This document shows positions 47,041 through 57,422 of a stretch of 60,000 nt of DNA, in pieces; within the stretch, counting starts at the first letter, position 1; each line of letters begins with the position of its first letter. The stretch lies in NCBI GenBank assembly GCA_949358305.1, contig OX442318.1, positions 9,656,517-9,716,516 on the forward strand, given 5' to 3'. The notes beneath the pieces are model-generated. The model worked only from the letters and a program-made list of their open reading frames with translations, did no database searches and had not been told where the DNA came from. The translations under genes were made by a program, and so were the position numbers. This stretch comes from Strigamia acuminata (lineage: Eukaryota > Arthropoda > Chilopoda > Geophilomorpha > Linotaeniidae).

Positions 47041-48593
47041 GACAATTTTACGAAGGTCATTTTCTATTACACGAGTATTTTAAACTCGAATTCCTTCAAT
47101 CACGGGTCACTCACTTTTGTGGTCTTCCAAACCAGTGGCTGTAAAAAATGAGAAAGAGAAAAAAACTCCTTTCAAGCTATGTGTGACAGAAAAATTTGCC
47201 ATTTTTATTCCCCGATTCAGTGTCAATCAAGCGTTGCTAGATGACTGCCACAAAACCGTGGTTTATATTGTTTCATATCCCCCAATAACAGTATTTCCAT
47301 CGACCACTTTATCAAATCAAATAGAAAGAAAAGAAAAAGAAAAGAAAAAAACTCAGAGGGGAGGAAAGAAAATTGCAAGAATAAACTCCAGCCACTCCAA
47401 TGTTGATTTAAGTGGTAATAAAAATGTTGCGAATAAAAAACGTGCCTTCAAAAACATGACATGAAACTCAACCAAAACAGAAATCGTTTAATGCAATGCG
47501 GAGAAGCGTCACCGATTTCCAACAAATGTCATCAGCCAGACATAACCGAAGCTGCGGTTTTCTAAACTCGCTTAAAACGTTTAATTATGCCCACCACATT
47601 AGTAATTTCGCGTGTTCTTTGGCACACAATAAACAACTTGCCACTAATTAGAACTTGTGCGCGCGTCCCTCTCTCTCTGCAAATCAAATCCAAAAAGAAA
47701 AAAGAAGAAATTTCCAAAAAAAAAAAAAAATTACAACCTCATTTTTAATGATTAAAAGGATTCATGGAGTATTGTTTCAGCATTTTATGCAGAAATCATT
47801 TCCAACCGGGCTTGCCAATTCCCATTTCCAACAGAAAAAAAAAATCTCACACCCAACTGATTATGCTCTTCTTTCCTCCTCCTGCTTTATTCTTTTTTTT
47901 TATCTTTCATCAAGCAAATTACTCCCCTTGTACACGTGAAAACCAAAGTAACATCAAACAACTGCTCTCATTTAACGACGTCGCGCAAAATCGAGCGAAT
48001 TAAAGGCCTAAGCAACTCCAATCACGACTTTAGTCCTTAAACTCTTGTTTCTCACTATATGATTAATTGACGATGTGACAGGCGCCATTTTTTTTAATTG
48101 AGTGCTTCTAGCTGCCTTTGGCGTTATAGTCCATCCAATTAACCAACTACAGCTTTCGCTTCGCCCTTCCTTCCTCATCTCGTCTACTCTTTGACAAACT
48201 TAATACTCGGCTGATCGCTCGCTGCCTTCCTTCAATCAACTTTTGCTGTCATGCTGTGCAAATTATAATTTAAGCAGCGTTTCAAACAAAGCAATCATCC
48301 GATTGTTGCAAATCAACATTATTAGAGTTGAGTTTAATATAATAATACCGTATTACCCCGGCTATGTGTGAAATATCCAACTGTAATGCTGGTTCACGCT
48401 ATAGGCATCTCAAAATGACATCACTTCCTGTTAAAAAGCGGATTTTGAAAAGAGGTGCGTCCAATAACTATAGGTCCACCCCTGCATTGTTACATAAAAT
48501 AACTTCTGTGATTGTTACAGAAATTACAATTTAGTTGAAAAAGATTCTCGCCGATTGTTACAGTTAACGGTGTTTATTTCAGCAACACGTTAT
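47038..48593. other. No gene seen
   Basis: AT-rich with purine runs (47315-47370, 47690-47735) and a G+C-richer patch near 48090-48240. No credible coding frame. Confidence 0.35.
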
Positions 48594-49080
48594 TAGAGTT
48601 TGCGGAATGCATTTTTCCCTTATTTTGCTCCATGATACATTATTTTAGTGCCATATCGTAAGGGAAAAATCTTTAGTGTATTGTTTTCAACACTAAATTA
48701 AAATATAGCGCAGCCAATCAGAATTGAGAACACTATATTGTTAGCTCCGCCCATTGCAAATGGCGATTATTTTGTTGTCCCGATCAAACAGGTACGTAGA
48801 TTGAATGATAAGTGAGGCCCAAAATTGAATTTTAGGCCCAAAACCATACTTTATTGGCATAATAATGCAATTTTATGCAGAAATTTGCACATTTACGCCC
48901 CCAAATTGAATTTTTAGGCCCAAAATTACTAAGTGTCAGTAGTTGGCTGAAATACAGTAGTGTAGTGATAAAGGAAAAGTGTAGCCCGCAAAAACTTAAT
49001 TCATCATTTTTCCCTTACACTATTTTTATATCGTATAGTCTTTAACTGTAAGGGAAAAATGCATCTCGCAAACTCTCTAT
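48594..49080. mobile_element. MITE family D, copy D2
   Basis: Same termini and interior as D1 at 22260-22750 in the same orientation, with scattered substitutions and a deletion of about ten bases after CGATCAAACA. Confidence 0.85.
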
Positions 49081-49082
49081 TA

Positions 49083-49285
49083 TATGACCTACACACGCTA
49101 ACGTTACAAAAACCGGAAGTCACATTATGCGTTCTGGGTCGACGAGATTACAGAATAACTCTCCTGGTGGTGGAGACCCTCAGACAAGATTTGAATTCAT
49201 TGGAGCCAGGTGAAAAAAAATAACAACATTTCCTGGCAGTCTGGTCAAACCAGCGCTGTAGCAGCATACCACTTAAAGTGGGTTA
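49083..49285 (+). repeat. Repeat M copy M2 followed by repeat R copy R2
   Basis: M2 (49083-49212) matches 42117-42247. Directly after it, 49225-49285 matches the 24718-24772 block (GCAGTCTGGTCAAACCAGCG, AAAGTGGGTTAAT). D2, M2 and R2 are packed end to end, suggesting an insertion hot spot or a composite repeat. Confidence 0.55.
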
Positions 49286-50074
49286 ATACGGTAGCCATTA
49301 AGGTGCTTTCCACCTCATGTTTTACTAAATTATTGCATCTGAAACTGTGTTATCCACATTCTTTCTGTATCGCATTACAAAGTTCTCTTGCTGGAGTTTA
49401 TCTCCGGTTAACCTCCAGGGGATAAGAGGTACTTTTAAAGTCCGGTCCGATCAGCCGATGTCGGATACAAAAGATGTTGATTCATGTTGATTCTTTCGCA
49501 GCATCTCTTGGGATGGCATCTAATGGACAGAGATGATGACTCATGTCACATTGATCCAATTCGTAGACTCATCTTGAGTCCACAGCGCCGTCAGCTTTAG
49601 AACACGTCAAATGGACAAATGAAATTCAATTCTCCATTCTCGTGTATACTTGTTCTTCGAACGACAGACCAAGAGCTAACGAAGCAAAAATGATAGTAAT
49701 ATCCTCATCTGTGGCTAGAAAAAGAAGAAAAAAAGCAACCACATGCCAATAAAAGACGGAAGAAACGAGAGAAAAAAATTATTCCACTTCTTTTATCTCG
49801 CCGACAGCGTTTGCTGCATTCAAAACAGTGATCTCAGCACACGGTGTTGGAAATTAAATATTTGCAGCAAACAAGTGTGTTTTAATGCTTATAAAGCTGC
49901 AAAAACAAACATCAGGCAATTTTGTATTGTCATTCATGTCAATTGTAGAGTGTCAGGAAACTTAACGTTACCATCAAATATGTCGAAAGGGCGGCTCACT
50001 GTGTTGGTCACCAGTAGACAAAAGAACACAGAAGGGTGATCTGCCGGAATACCCACTTGTTTCTTGTCCATGTT
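49286..50074. other. No gene seen
   Basis: A + frame at 49743-50039 has five cysteines in its first half but runs into repeat N2 and has no recognisable domain. Confidence 0.3.
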
Positions 50075-50880
50075 CAGTACTCTTGTGGATTTCTTTAGCA
50101 GTACCAGTGTGATGACCCGGTACTGCTCTCGGTGGGCTGTGTTGGTTAGTGAAAACCAACGGAGAAATAAATGTATTCTCTTTTGGGCACAAAGTGTTTT
50201 TAGATGTTTACTCTTTGAAAGCAAGCAGCAACTGATACAAACTTAATGTTTTGATTTGAAAGGAAAACTAATATAACAAAAGAACAATACTATGACACAT
50301 AAAAATGACGCACATGACATAACACACTGTAACTAAAAATAAGCACTGTTCGGATAACATAAACTTAACACTATATGATACCGTGACTAACAAATATTAT
50401 ATAAAACATTACGAATGATAAAATGCAAATCTCACACCAGTACTGATTCACAGTACTTTTCAAAAAGTACCGGTAGTGATACTGTACCGATACAATGTTT
50501 TGTGGTAACATCCCGCATTACTTTAAATCTTACTAAAACTTTTGAAAAGTAAGGTCTACCGGTACTGGTACCGCTGAAGAAATCCACAAAAGTACCAAAC
50601 CGCAATCCTTTTTTTTTTGCAGTAGCGGTCCAACACTGCTCACAACGAACAATTAACATACATACGCGAACATTCATACAATGAATATTGTTTTATTTTA
50701 AAACAGTCTAAATTTGCATACATGAATTTACATGGTTACAATCCAGAACACCATAGACCACCACCATGTTATAACAAACCGATTTTTTGGATCCCTTGCG
50801 CCTCATTGTAACGAGACCCAACTGTATATTTAATTTTATTCAAAATGTGTACATTTTTTTAAAAAAACACCCTATATACA
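50075..50880. repeat. Dispersed repeat family N, copy N2, with inverted arms
   Basis: AGTACTCTTGTGGATTTCTT with TAGCAGTACCAGTG (50077-50110) is mirrored inverted at about 50560-50596 (GGTACCGCTGAAGAAATCCA, CAAAAGTACC). The right-hand part (CAGTAGCGGTCCAACACTGC, TTTTATTCAAAATGTGTACA, ending ACACCCTATATA) follows N1. Many ACCGGTAC motifs lie between. Probably a transposon relic with additional inserted sequence. Confidence 0.55.
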
Positions 50881-51208
50881 AAAATATTACCCACGAATAG
50901 TAAATATTCTTATGGAAAACATCATCTACATTTGGAATTGCATTACAGTAAAGATTTGCAAACATTTCTAGAGTTTCAATAGATTCACTTTCACATTTAA
51001 AAAATTGAAGTGCACGTACAGAGACTCCTGCAATGGAAATATCCAACTCTGGCAGAATGAAAAATACCACCCGATCAACTGTTTCTATGCATGAAATATT
51101 GCAGTTGCAGTTGAAAACATTGACATTTTCCATTCTTCCTGCATGGAAAACCAAACGGCAGAAATAAAGATGCAATGTCACTCGATTGCAGCAATAAGAA
51201 ATATTCAA
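50881..51208 (-). other. Anonymous cysteine-bearing open frame
   Basis: The minus strand is open for about 120 codons. From about 51140 downward the peptide looks less compositional than most in the window: VNVFNCNCNISC, then a hydrophobic LPELDISIAGVSV, and later LYCNAIPNVDDV. Possible acceptors (ttccatgcag, tttccattgcag) are present but no convincing donor was found. Its end overlaps repeat N2. Could be an exon remnant or chance. Confidence 0.2.
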
Positions 51209-52119
51209 TTAAACTTAATCACGCCATCTACCGCATTAACCTTACACCAATTACCCGCACATCGAATACACTTTTTAATCATATCCACATTTCACTCCAC
51301 TTATTTATTCCCACGCAATTTACTTCCTGCTAAACTCCCCCCATTTATCATCTGTCAATAATCCTACATGTTTTCAACCTTGTACTTCCTCCATTCAAAC
51401 AACCACCCCCAACTGTGCTCGGCATTTATTTTTACATCCAATCTGAACTTCATTAGCTAAAGTCAACCTCATGACCCAGAAAAGAGGTGAAACTCGTTTG
51501 ATGGAGTAGATTTCTATCCAGACATTGGCAAAGAACCTCTTGGGTGACACAGTATGTCCACAAACCAATCTTCTAACTTCAACCGCGACGTGATGTAATC
51601 TGCTTCGCGGCAAATTCATCAGTGCCCAAAGAACCGTTTACAGAGTGTGTGAAATTCTTTTTCTTCTACTTCCTCCCATCAAGTAAAAAGACTTTTCCAA
51701 CACCCACCCCACCACCCAATTTCTTGCCTACCCCTCTAACCAACAATCATAGGCAATGTCATCACTCCCAAGTACTCCAAATCAAATCCTCCTGGTGAGG
51801 AAGAGAAAGAAAGTCAAGAAAGCCACCAATGTAATCATCTTGGTCTGACCGAAAGGAACACACACACACACACACAGACCATCATCCTCCACTGCTATTC
51901 TTTCCCATCCAATCAGTCACCTGTAGAATTCAGGGCAAATATCTGCTTTCTATTTCAGTGCAAAGGATATGTTAAGAATTTTTTATTCTTCTGCTTTCAT
52001 ATTGAATATATAACTTCATATTTTGAATCTGCAACAATTCTAGCTGTGTAATTCTGTGGCTTTTGGAAGATAAAGCCATACTTAGGGCCTTTGTTGTTCA
52101 AGAGTTAGTCTATTATCAT
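51209..52119. other. No gene seen; short (CA)n
   Basis: AT-rich; a (CA)n run lies near 51859-51877. No credible coding frame. Confidence 0.4.
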
Positions 52120-52218
52120 TTGCAAAACAATAGCATGCAAAAATGTATTACCAAATGCATTCTTGCCAAGCCAAATGCATTTTGAAATACATTTCAATGT
52201 ATTTTTAAACAATGTGGG
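52120..52218. mobile_element. MITE family B, fragment B4
   Basis: The right part of family B: TTTGCAAAACAATAGCATGC, AAATGTATTACCAAATGCAT, ending TGTATTTTTAAACAATGTGGG. The left end is missing. It lies about 185 bases upstream of the Dscam exon. Confidence 0.65.
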
Positions 52219-52403
52219 TCAGCAGTCTGAAAATATTGTTGGTAATTAGTGAAAATAAGGGAATATGTCATTCAAATAAGTTATTTTAGTGCGAAAATAA
52301 GCAAAAGTATATTGTAGCAATAATAAATTGCTTCGAATTAAAGCTCTCGGAGAAACTGATTTCTGAAATGTGTGAGCTAATGAGTTATTCACTTTATTTG
52401 CAG

Positions 52404-52706
52404 AGCACCAAGGTCCCACATTCGCTAAAGAACCTCCGGATACACTGGACTTCTCCAACATGACGGGAGCCACATTAGAGTGCACAGCAACGGGACGACC
52501 AGAACCCAAAGTCACTTGGACCCGTGTGGATGAGACTTTAGTAACAGATGTTTCACGTTTGCGTCAAGTGCTAATAAACGGAACACTTGTCTTCAAACCG
52601 TTCAAGGCCGAGGATTATAGACAAGACGTACACACGGCCATTTATAAATGCGTAGCTTCCAATCCAACGGGCAGCGTAGTTAGTAGAGATGTACGAGTTC
52701 GTGCAG
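52404..52706 (+). CDS. Dscam: Dscam-type cell adhesion receptor, exon encoding Ig domain 1
   Basis: A 303-nt exon lies between a consensus acceptor (tttatttgcag) and a consensus donor (GCAG, then GTAAGC), phase 1 at both ends, so it is symmetric. It encodes one immunoglobulin domain: GPTFAKEPPDTLDFSN (3-18), the B-strand cysteine in LEC (26), the core tryptophan in VTW (38), LRQVLINGTLVFKPFKAEDY (52-71), the F-strand cysteine in YKC (82), and SNPTGSVVSRDVRVRA to the end. The wording matches the first Ig domain of arthropod Dscam proteins, transmembrane homophilic receptors used in neuronal self-avoidance and, in arthropods, in haemocytes. Two N-glycosylation sequons (N18, N58) are present. 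Signal-peptide and Ig2 exons were not found here, so introns are at least several kb. A Dscam paralogue or a secreted or short Dscam-like gene is possible, since many arthropods have several. Confidence 0.88.
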
Positions 52707-52799
52707 GTAAGCCCAACCTATGTAGCGTACCATATGATTTACACAATTTTCACCTCATTTTAATCCAGCTTTAAATTTTTAACAAAATGGAAATTGCCA

Positions 52800-53150
52800 T
52801 AAAAATTTACATTAGTTTACCTGTTTTTACACGATTTTGCCCGTTTTTAGACGATTTTACCCGTTTTTACACGATTTTACCCGTTTTTACACGATTTTAC
52901 CCATTTTTTACACGATTTTACATATTTTTTTTACACGATTTTATCTATTTTTTACAAGATTGTATCCCTTTTTTACAAGAGTCTATCCCTTTTTACAAGG
53001 GTTTATTCACTTTTTACATGCTTTTACGCAGTTTTACACGATTTTACCCATTTTTTACACAATTTTACCCATTTTTTACAAGAATCTATCCGTTTTACAA
53101 GGGTTTAGCCACTTTTTACATGATTTTACCCATTTTTACACATATGAAAG
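52800..53150 (+). repeat. Minisatellite with a 20-bp unit in the Dscam intron
   Basis: Units like CCCGTTTTTACACGATTTTA repeat head to tail, near-perfect at 52830-52900 and increasingly degenerate to 53150 (CCCWTTTTTTACAMGA forms). Two + frames stay open (FTRFYPF-type peptides), which explains the apparent 122- and 134-codon ORFs; these are not genes. It begins about 95 bases after the Dscam exon's donor. Confidence 0.9.
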
Positions 53151-55261
53151 CATGAAATACATTACATTACATTACAAAGCAAACATCAGCTGCCACATTA
53201 ATGGGACTAACATATTTTACAATTTGACTGTTCATTTATAAAGACGACATTTAGCTTCTTAAGCCATTGATAATATAATACCCAGAAGTCATTATTCTCC
53301 CTCTTGTGACATTATTGCATTTGGTAATCCCATCCGTCCTGATAAGACTGCCAGCCATTTCTTTTAAATTTTAATTAAAAACTTCTTTTTTGTATAAATT
53401 ACAATTGCAAAAGTATTAATTTCCATTTGTTGATTTGATGCAACAACACTATTTCCATGTCGAAAATAGTAGCGTAGCAGAGAAGCCTCCTGGTTATATC
53501 GGCGCATGTCGACATTGATCTGTTTTCTACTCGCTTGCAAATATGAGCACTCGAAGCCTTATGAGTGCATGTCATTATCTTTCCATTAGCATACTAATCA
53601 GGGCAAGATGTTTAGCTAATTTAGTCCAATCACCTCATTGCTTTTCTCCAACCTATGAATCATCTTTAAACAAGCATAAACCTAATCATGTTAAGCTTTA
53701 TTTTTCATTCATTAACTTTCCAAAACAATCTATATAATATTTTTGACAAAATCACAGATTTATCAAGTTGAAAAATTAGAAATTCTAAAACTCACCCAAT
53801 TTCCAGTCCACTTGTGAATTGAATTTTTCTAACGAATAAAATTAACATTTTAAAACACAGGAATGAGTTTCTTTCAAAAACATTTATCATTTATCATTTA
53901 TCATGCTAAAAAATTATAAATTTTAAATTTCTCCAATTTCCAGTCCACTTTTGAACAGAATACGTGCAACCCTAAAATACAACACCATTTTAAACACTTA
54001 GGAGTGACTTTCTTGTTTTTCCTTCCACTAAATTGATTTCTACACAACTATGCTTGTTTCGGTTGACCGCGAACCACTTTCGAGCAAATGGAATTCCACA
54101 AGAATTTTTAATACAATCATTCATTTTTAACCATTCAGAGTGACCTCTTAAAACGTCTAGTGTCAGCTTCCATTTTAAAGTGACCACACACTTTGCACAA
54201 AATAATTCTCCACCAAAAATTGACATCAAGGGAAAACTGTCCCTCCAACTTTTCCATATTCCAATTTGACATTTCCTCTGGCTTAATCTGTCTTTGGAGA
54301 ATAAACAGAGCAGCAGTTTCATGCAAGAAACACATTGCTCAAGGATGTTGTTTTAATTGAAACCTAAGCTCATTACTAAGATTGAAAACAATTGTAAATC
54401 TCCAGAGTAAGACAAGCAACACACAAGGGGGCCAAATAGAACCCACAAGATGCACCCATCTAATTTAGTCGACACAAGATCAATACCATCGACTTGCTGT
54501 CAGGAAAGCAACACCACCACTTTCAAAGCCTTTTCTCTCCCCTCAGAATGACTCCATTTTTACCATCGTTCGCTAAGCGGCTTCATTCCCTTGAACTCTA
54601 TCAAACCAGTGTATCAATGGACAATCTCCTGGCTAATGTCATCAATCACACAATTGCTAATACTTGGCCTTGCATTAAGCCTACACTCGTTCCCAAATAG
54701 GTCACACTCAACTTTTGAAATTGACCATTGGAAAATCCGCCCACAATAAGAAAACTACAAATTAACAATGTTATAATGTTATTTTGCTATCGTTTTTCTC
54801 ACGTGATAGTATCACCTGACCTCATTTTTCCAAAAGTCTATTGCAAGCAAAATGCGAAAAAAAATATTAGAAAATCTACAGAATTAGATTATAATAGCGT
54901 TTAATTATCACTAAGGCCTGAATTATAACCTTATTTTATGAAATAATGGAGCCAATCCGCTGCAAGTATCTCCTGATTTTACCAACATGGCGCCTGACCC
55001 ATTTTTCCACTCTAAGTCTAATAAAATTAATATCTCATCAACCTTAGGATTAATTTAAACATCACCTAGCTTAATATGCTCCTTACAACTTGGCTAAATA
55101 GAGCTTAGCATCTTGTTTGATATAATCGATTTTTTGAAATTACCGCAACTTTTTTTCACAGCATCATGCTGAAGATGGCATGATTCGTGACCGAACAAAC
55201 ATTTCTGGTCGACCCGTTGATTGATCTGCATGCAGCATCGTGCTACAGCTCACTGTTATAA
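53151..55261. other. No confident gene
   Basis: Short tandem repeats include ACATT units at 53157-53175 and CATTTAT at 53881-53903. On the minus strand 54322-53990 is open for 110 codons with six cysteines (GGELFCAKC and later NDCIKNSCG), and a second overlapping frame is also open, which lowers confidence. The near-repeat TTTCCAGTCCACTTKTGAA occurs at 53803 and 53938. Confidence 0.3.
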
Positions 55262-55375
55262 TATACCGTATACAGAGTATACCCGTGTATAATGCAATCC
55301 GCGTGTAATGCGAACTAAGAGTTTTGAATGAAAATAAGTTATTTTCATACAAAACTCTTAGTTCGCAGAAAAATT
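55262..55375. mobile_element. ACCGTATA-type element with a strong hairpin
   Basis: ACCGTATACAGAGTATACCC followed by GTGTATAATGC resembles 29622-29660. From 55310 to 55366 an almost perfect hairpin has 27-base arms (starting GCGAACTAAGAGTTTTG and ending inverted CTCTTAGTTCGC). Confidence 0.55.
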
Positions 55376-55390
55376 TATTTACTTAAAACA

Positions 55391-56541
55391 CTAGGTGCAT
55401 TCGAAAAGTCATTTGCACTAAACGACCAGGGCAACTGGTAGCGTAAATGTCAAGTTAAACGACCCAATTTTCGAGTTTAAAAATAAATTTCTGTGTAAAT
55501 TTCAGTAGGCGCATTCGAAAAGTCATTAAAACGAGTGTAAACGTGTTTACACTCGTTTTCACAAGACATTTACACGAATTAATTCGTGTAAATGTCATGT
55601 AAACTGGTTAAACGGAAACGGCCTGTACGCCACGTTTCCGTTTAAAATCTCCGTGCAACGAGTTTTCTCGTTGAAATCGGGTCTTGCTGGCAGCCATCTT
55701 GGATTTTCGTTAGATCGGTTGGAACGATGTCGATCGCAAGAACAATTTTTTAGCAGGTATTAGCCGCATTCTTGCGATCGAATGCGGCCGATGTTCGACC
55801 GCATTTGTACGATCGAATACGGCCGACGTTCGACCGACGTTCGGCCGCATTTGTACAATCGAATGCGGCCGACGTTCGGCCGACGTTCGGCCGCGTTTGT
55901 GCGATCTAATGCGGCCGGTGTTCGGCCGCATTTGTGCGATTGAGGCGGATGTTCAGCCGATTCCCGTTCGGAAATAAATATTAATAATACAAATAATTAA
56001 AATAAATTTACATTTTATAATCATGTTTTTATAATCTCCTGTTTTTTTTTTAGAGTAAACAACAACAATAATGACTATGGTTATTATTTGGACTAATTTA
56101 ATATTTACACTTGAATTTACACTACTGAATTTTACACTGAAATTTATTTTGAAACTCAAAAATTGGGTCGTTTAACTTGAAATTTACACTACCAGTTGCA
56201 CTGGTCGTTTAGTGCAAATTACTTTTCGAATGCGCCTAGTGTAAATTCAAGTGTAAATAAATTAGCCCAAGTAATAACCATATTGTTGTTGTTGACTCTA
56301 AACAAAACAATAAGTGCTATAAAATTGTTCTTACGATCAGATCGTTGCGACCAATCTATCGAAAATCCAAGATGGCTGCCAGCAAGACCCGATTTGAACG
56401 AGAAAACTCGTTGAACAGAGATTTAACGTGGCGTGCAGGTCGTTTCCGTTTAACCAGTTTACACGATATTTACACGAATTAATTCGTGTAAATGTAAACA
56501 CATTTACACTCGTTGTGATGACTTTTCGAACGGACCTACTT
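55391..56541. mobile_element. Element J: rearranged long-inverted-repeat (foldback) transposon
   Basis: Two overlapping pairs of inverted arms share the end motif GCATTCGAAAAGTCATT. Pair 1 is 55391-55478 with 56157-56242, including ACTAAACGACCAG. Pair 2 is 55506-55735 with 56325-56541, about 230 bases, including GCCAGCAAGACCCGATTT and CATCTTGGATTTTCG inverted. A third pair (about 56050-56125 and 56240-56305, ATTTACACTTGAATTTACAC) flanks the right arm of pair 1. Arms overlap rather than nest, so the locus has been rearranged. Between them (55745-55945) are tandem GCGGCCGACGTTCG units, the most G+C-rich spot seen. No transposase. Confidence 0.8.
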
Positions 56542-56613
56542 TAAATCCTGCTTCAAAAGATGAACGTTTACGTCCATCATATGAAAAACCCATTAAAAAC
56601 AAACAAAACTTAC

Positions 56614-56686
56614 ATTTCATCAAGTTTCTGTCACAACACAGCACCGTGGCGAAGCCAACTTCTTGACAATATTGTTGTTTAGAACC
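56614..56686 (-). CDS. Candidate 73-nt exon with a clip-like cysteine pattern
   Basis: On the minus strand a long T tract ending TTTTAG opens a frame GSKQQYCQEVGFATVLCCDR and then NLMK, cut after one further base by a consensus donor GTAAGT. The C-x9-CC spacing is like the last three cysteines of clip domains of arthropod serine proteases and their homologues. That is a family resemblance only, not a match I can verify. Phase is 0 to 1. The ORF at 56798-57004 upstream could be the preceding exon, but no strong phase-0 donor was found in it. The next exon was not identified; element J may lie in the following intron. Confidence 0.35.
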
Positions 56687-56797
56687 CTAAAAAAAAAAAA
56701 TAAAAAAAAAATAAAAAAAATAAGAAATGTTTAAAAAGTTGCAGTCACATTGCAGTTATACGAGTCTGAAAAGTTGTAAAAACAGTTAGTTGAAAAC

Positions 56798-57004
56798 TCA
56801 GCCAAGCGGCCATTTCATACGACGACGACATTGCACTTTCCACTTCTCGTCTTTATACTTTTCAATAGACGCACATAAATCATCCGTCTTGAATGGCTGG
56901 CAAATAGACTCGCCATACACCGTTAAGAAAGTCCAAACAACTACATAAACGCCCGTTCCCTTATTCTTAGATTTCACCTTGTTCGCCCGACAAACTTTTA
57001 ACAT
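56798..57004 (-). CDS. Candidate first exon or small secreted protein
   Basis: A true ATG opens 68 codons on the minus strand in clearly less AT-rich sequence. The peptide has a basic start (MLKVCRANKVKSKNKG), a hydrophobic run (VYVVVWTFLTVYG, residues 19-31) that could act as a signal peptide or anchor, then ESICQPFKTDDLCASIEK and a basic tail CRRRMKWPLG before TGA. The C-x8-C pair could be the first two cysteines of a clip-like domain completed by the exon at 56614-56686. If spliced, the real end lies before the TGA: candidate donors are AAA/GTGCAA in phase 0, or C/GTATGA in phase 1, which would not match the next exon. If unspliced it would be a short secreted peptide precursor. Function is unknown. 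Confidence 0.35.
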   Translation of the reverse strand: MLKVCRANKVKSKNKGTGVYVVVWTFLTVYGESICQPFKTDDLCASIEKYKDEKWKVQCRRRMKWPLG

Positions 57005-57326
57005 TTTTATTCAAAACCACTTAGGTGTTTTCCCTAACTTATCTTCACCAACAATAACCCCATTTGCGCATGCTCGCACACCCCAGCCGCACCCACGCAT
57101 GCACACTACCAACAGTAATAATTCATTTACAAGCCATTCAATAACAAGTCATTTTACAATACATTGTACTTTTCACAGAATGAAGTACAACTACATTTCA
57201 AAAGTTTAGAAAGTGAGTGAATAATTCACACCAAATAATTGACTTAAAAGTTAAGCAAAACAAATTTATACCATCTGATTTGAATAAAACAATTATTTTG
57301 CATTTAAAATAACCCAAAATTACATA
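57005..57326. other. No gene seen
   Basis: AT-rich upstream flank of the candidate exon; no clear promoter motif. Confidence 0.3.
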
Positions 57327-57422
57327 TATCGTATTTTATCGATTAAGAGCCGCGGCTCTTATTCAAAACTGCCATTTTTGTCAGCAATTACAATTTGGGT
57401 TTTTCATCGATAAAATACGATA
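57327..57422. mobile_element. Tiny palindromic MITE, 96 bp
   Basis: TATCGTATTTTATCGAT at the left is mirrored as ATCGATAAAATACGATA at the right. Inside the left half is a perfect 16-base palindrome AAGAGCCGCGGCTCTT (57345-57360). Such CGTATTTTATCGAT-ended elements look like known deletion derivatives of DNA transposons, but I cannot assign the family. Confidence 0.65.

Noticed and set aside
46818-47151. ORFs with long IYIYIY runs on both strands
   Set aside because: They are translations of the (TA)n microsatellite.
52837-53241. 134-codon ORF with FTRFYPF repeats
   Set aside because: Product of the T-rich 20-bp tandem array in the Dscam intron; a second overlapping frame is also open.
53990-54322. 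Minus-strand ORF with an IFGGE-like start and cysteines, considered as a trypsin domain following the clip-like exons
   Set aside because: No catalytic His, Asp or Ser context, the wrong residues after the GG, and an overlapping frame is also open; the resemblance is too thin.
55710-55931. Arginine-rich minus ORF (RPNTGRIRSHKRG-like)
   Set aside because: It is the translation of the GCGGCCGACGTTCG tandem repeat in element J.
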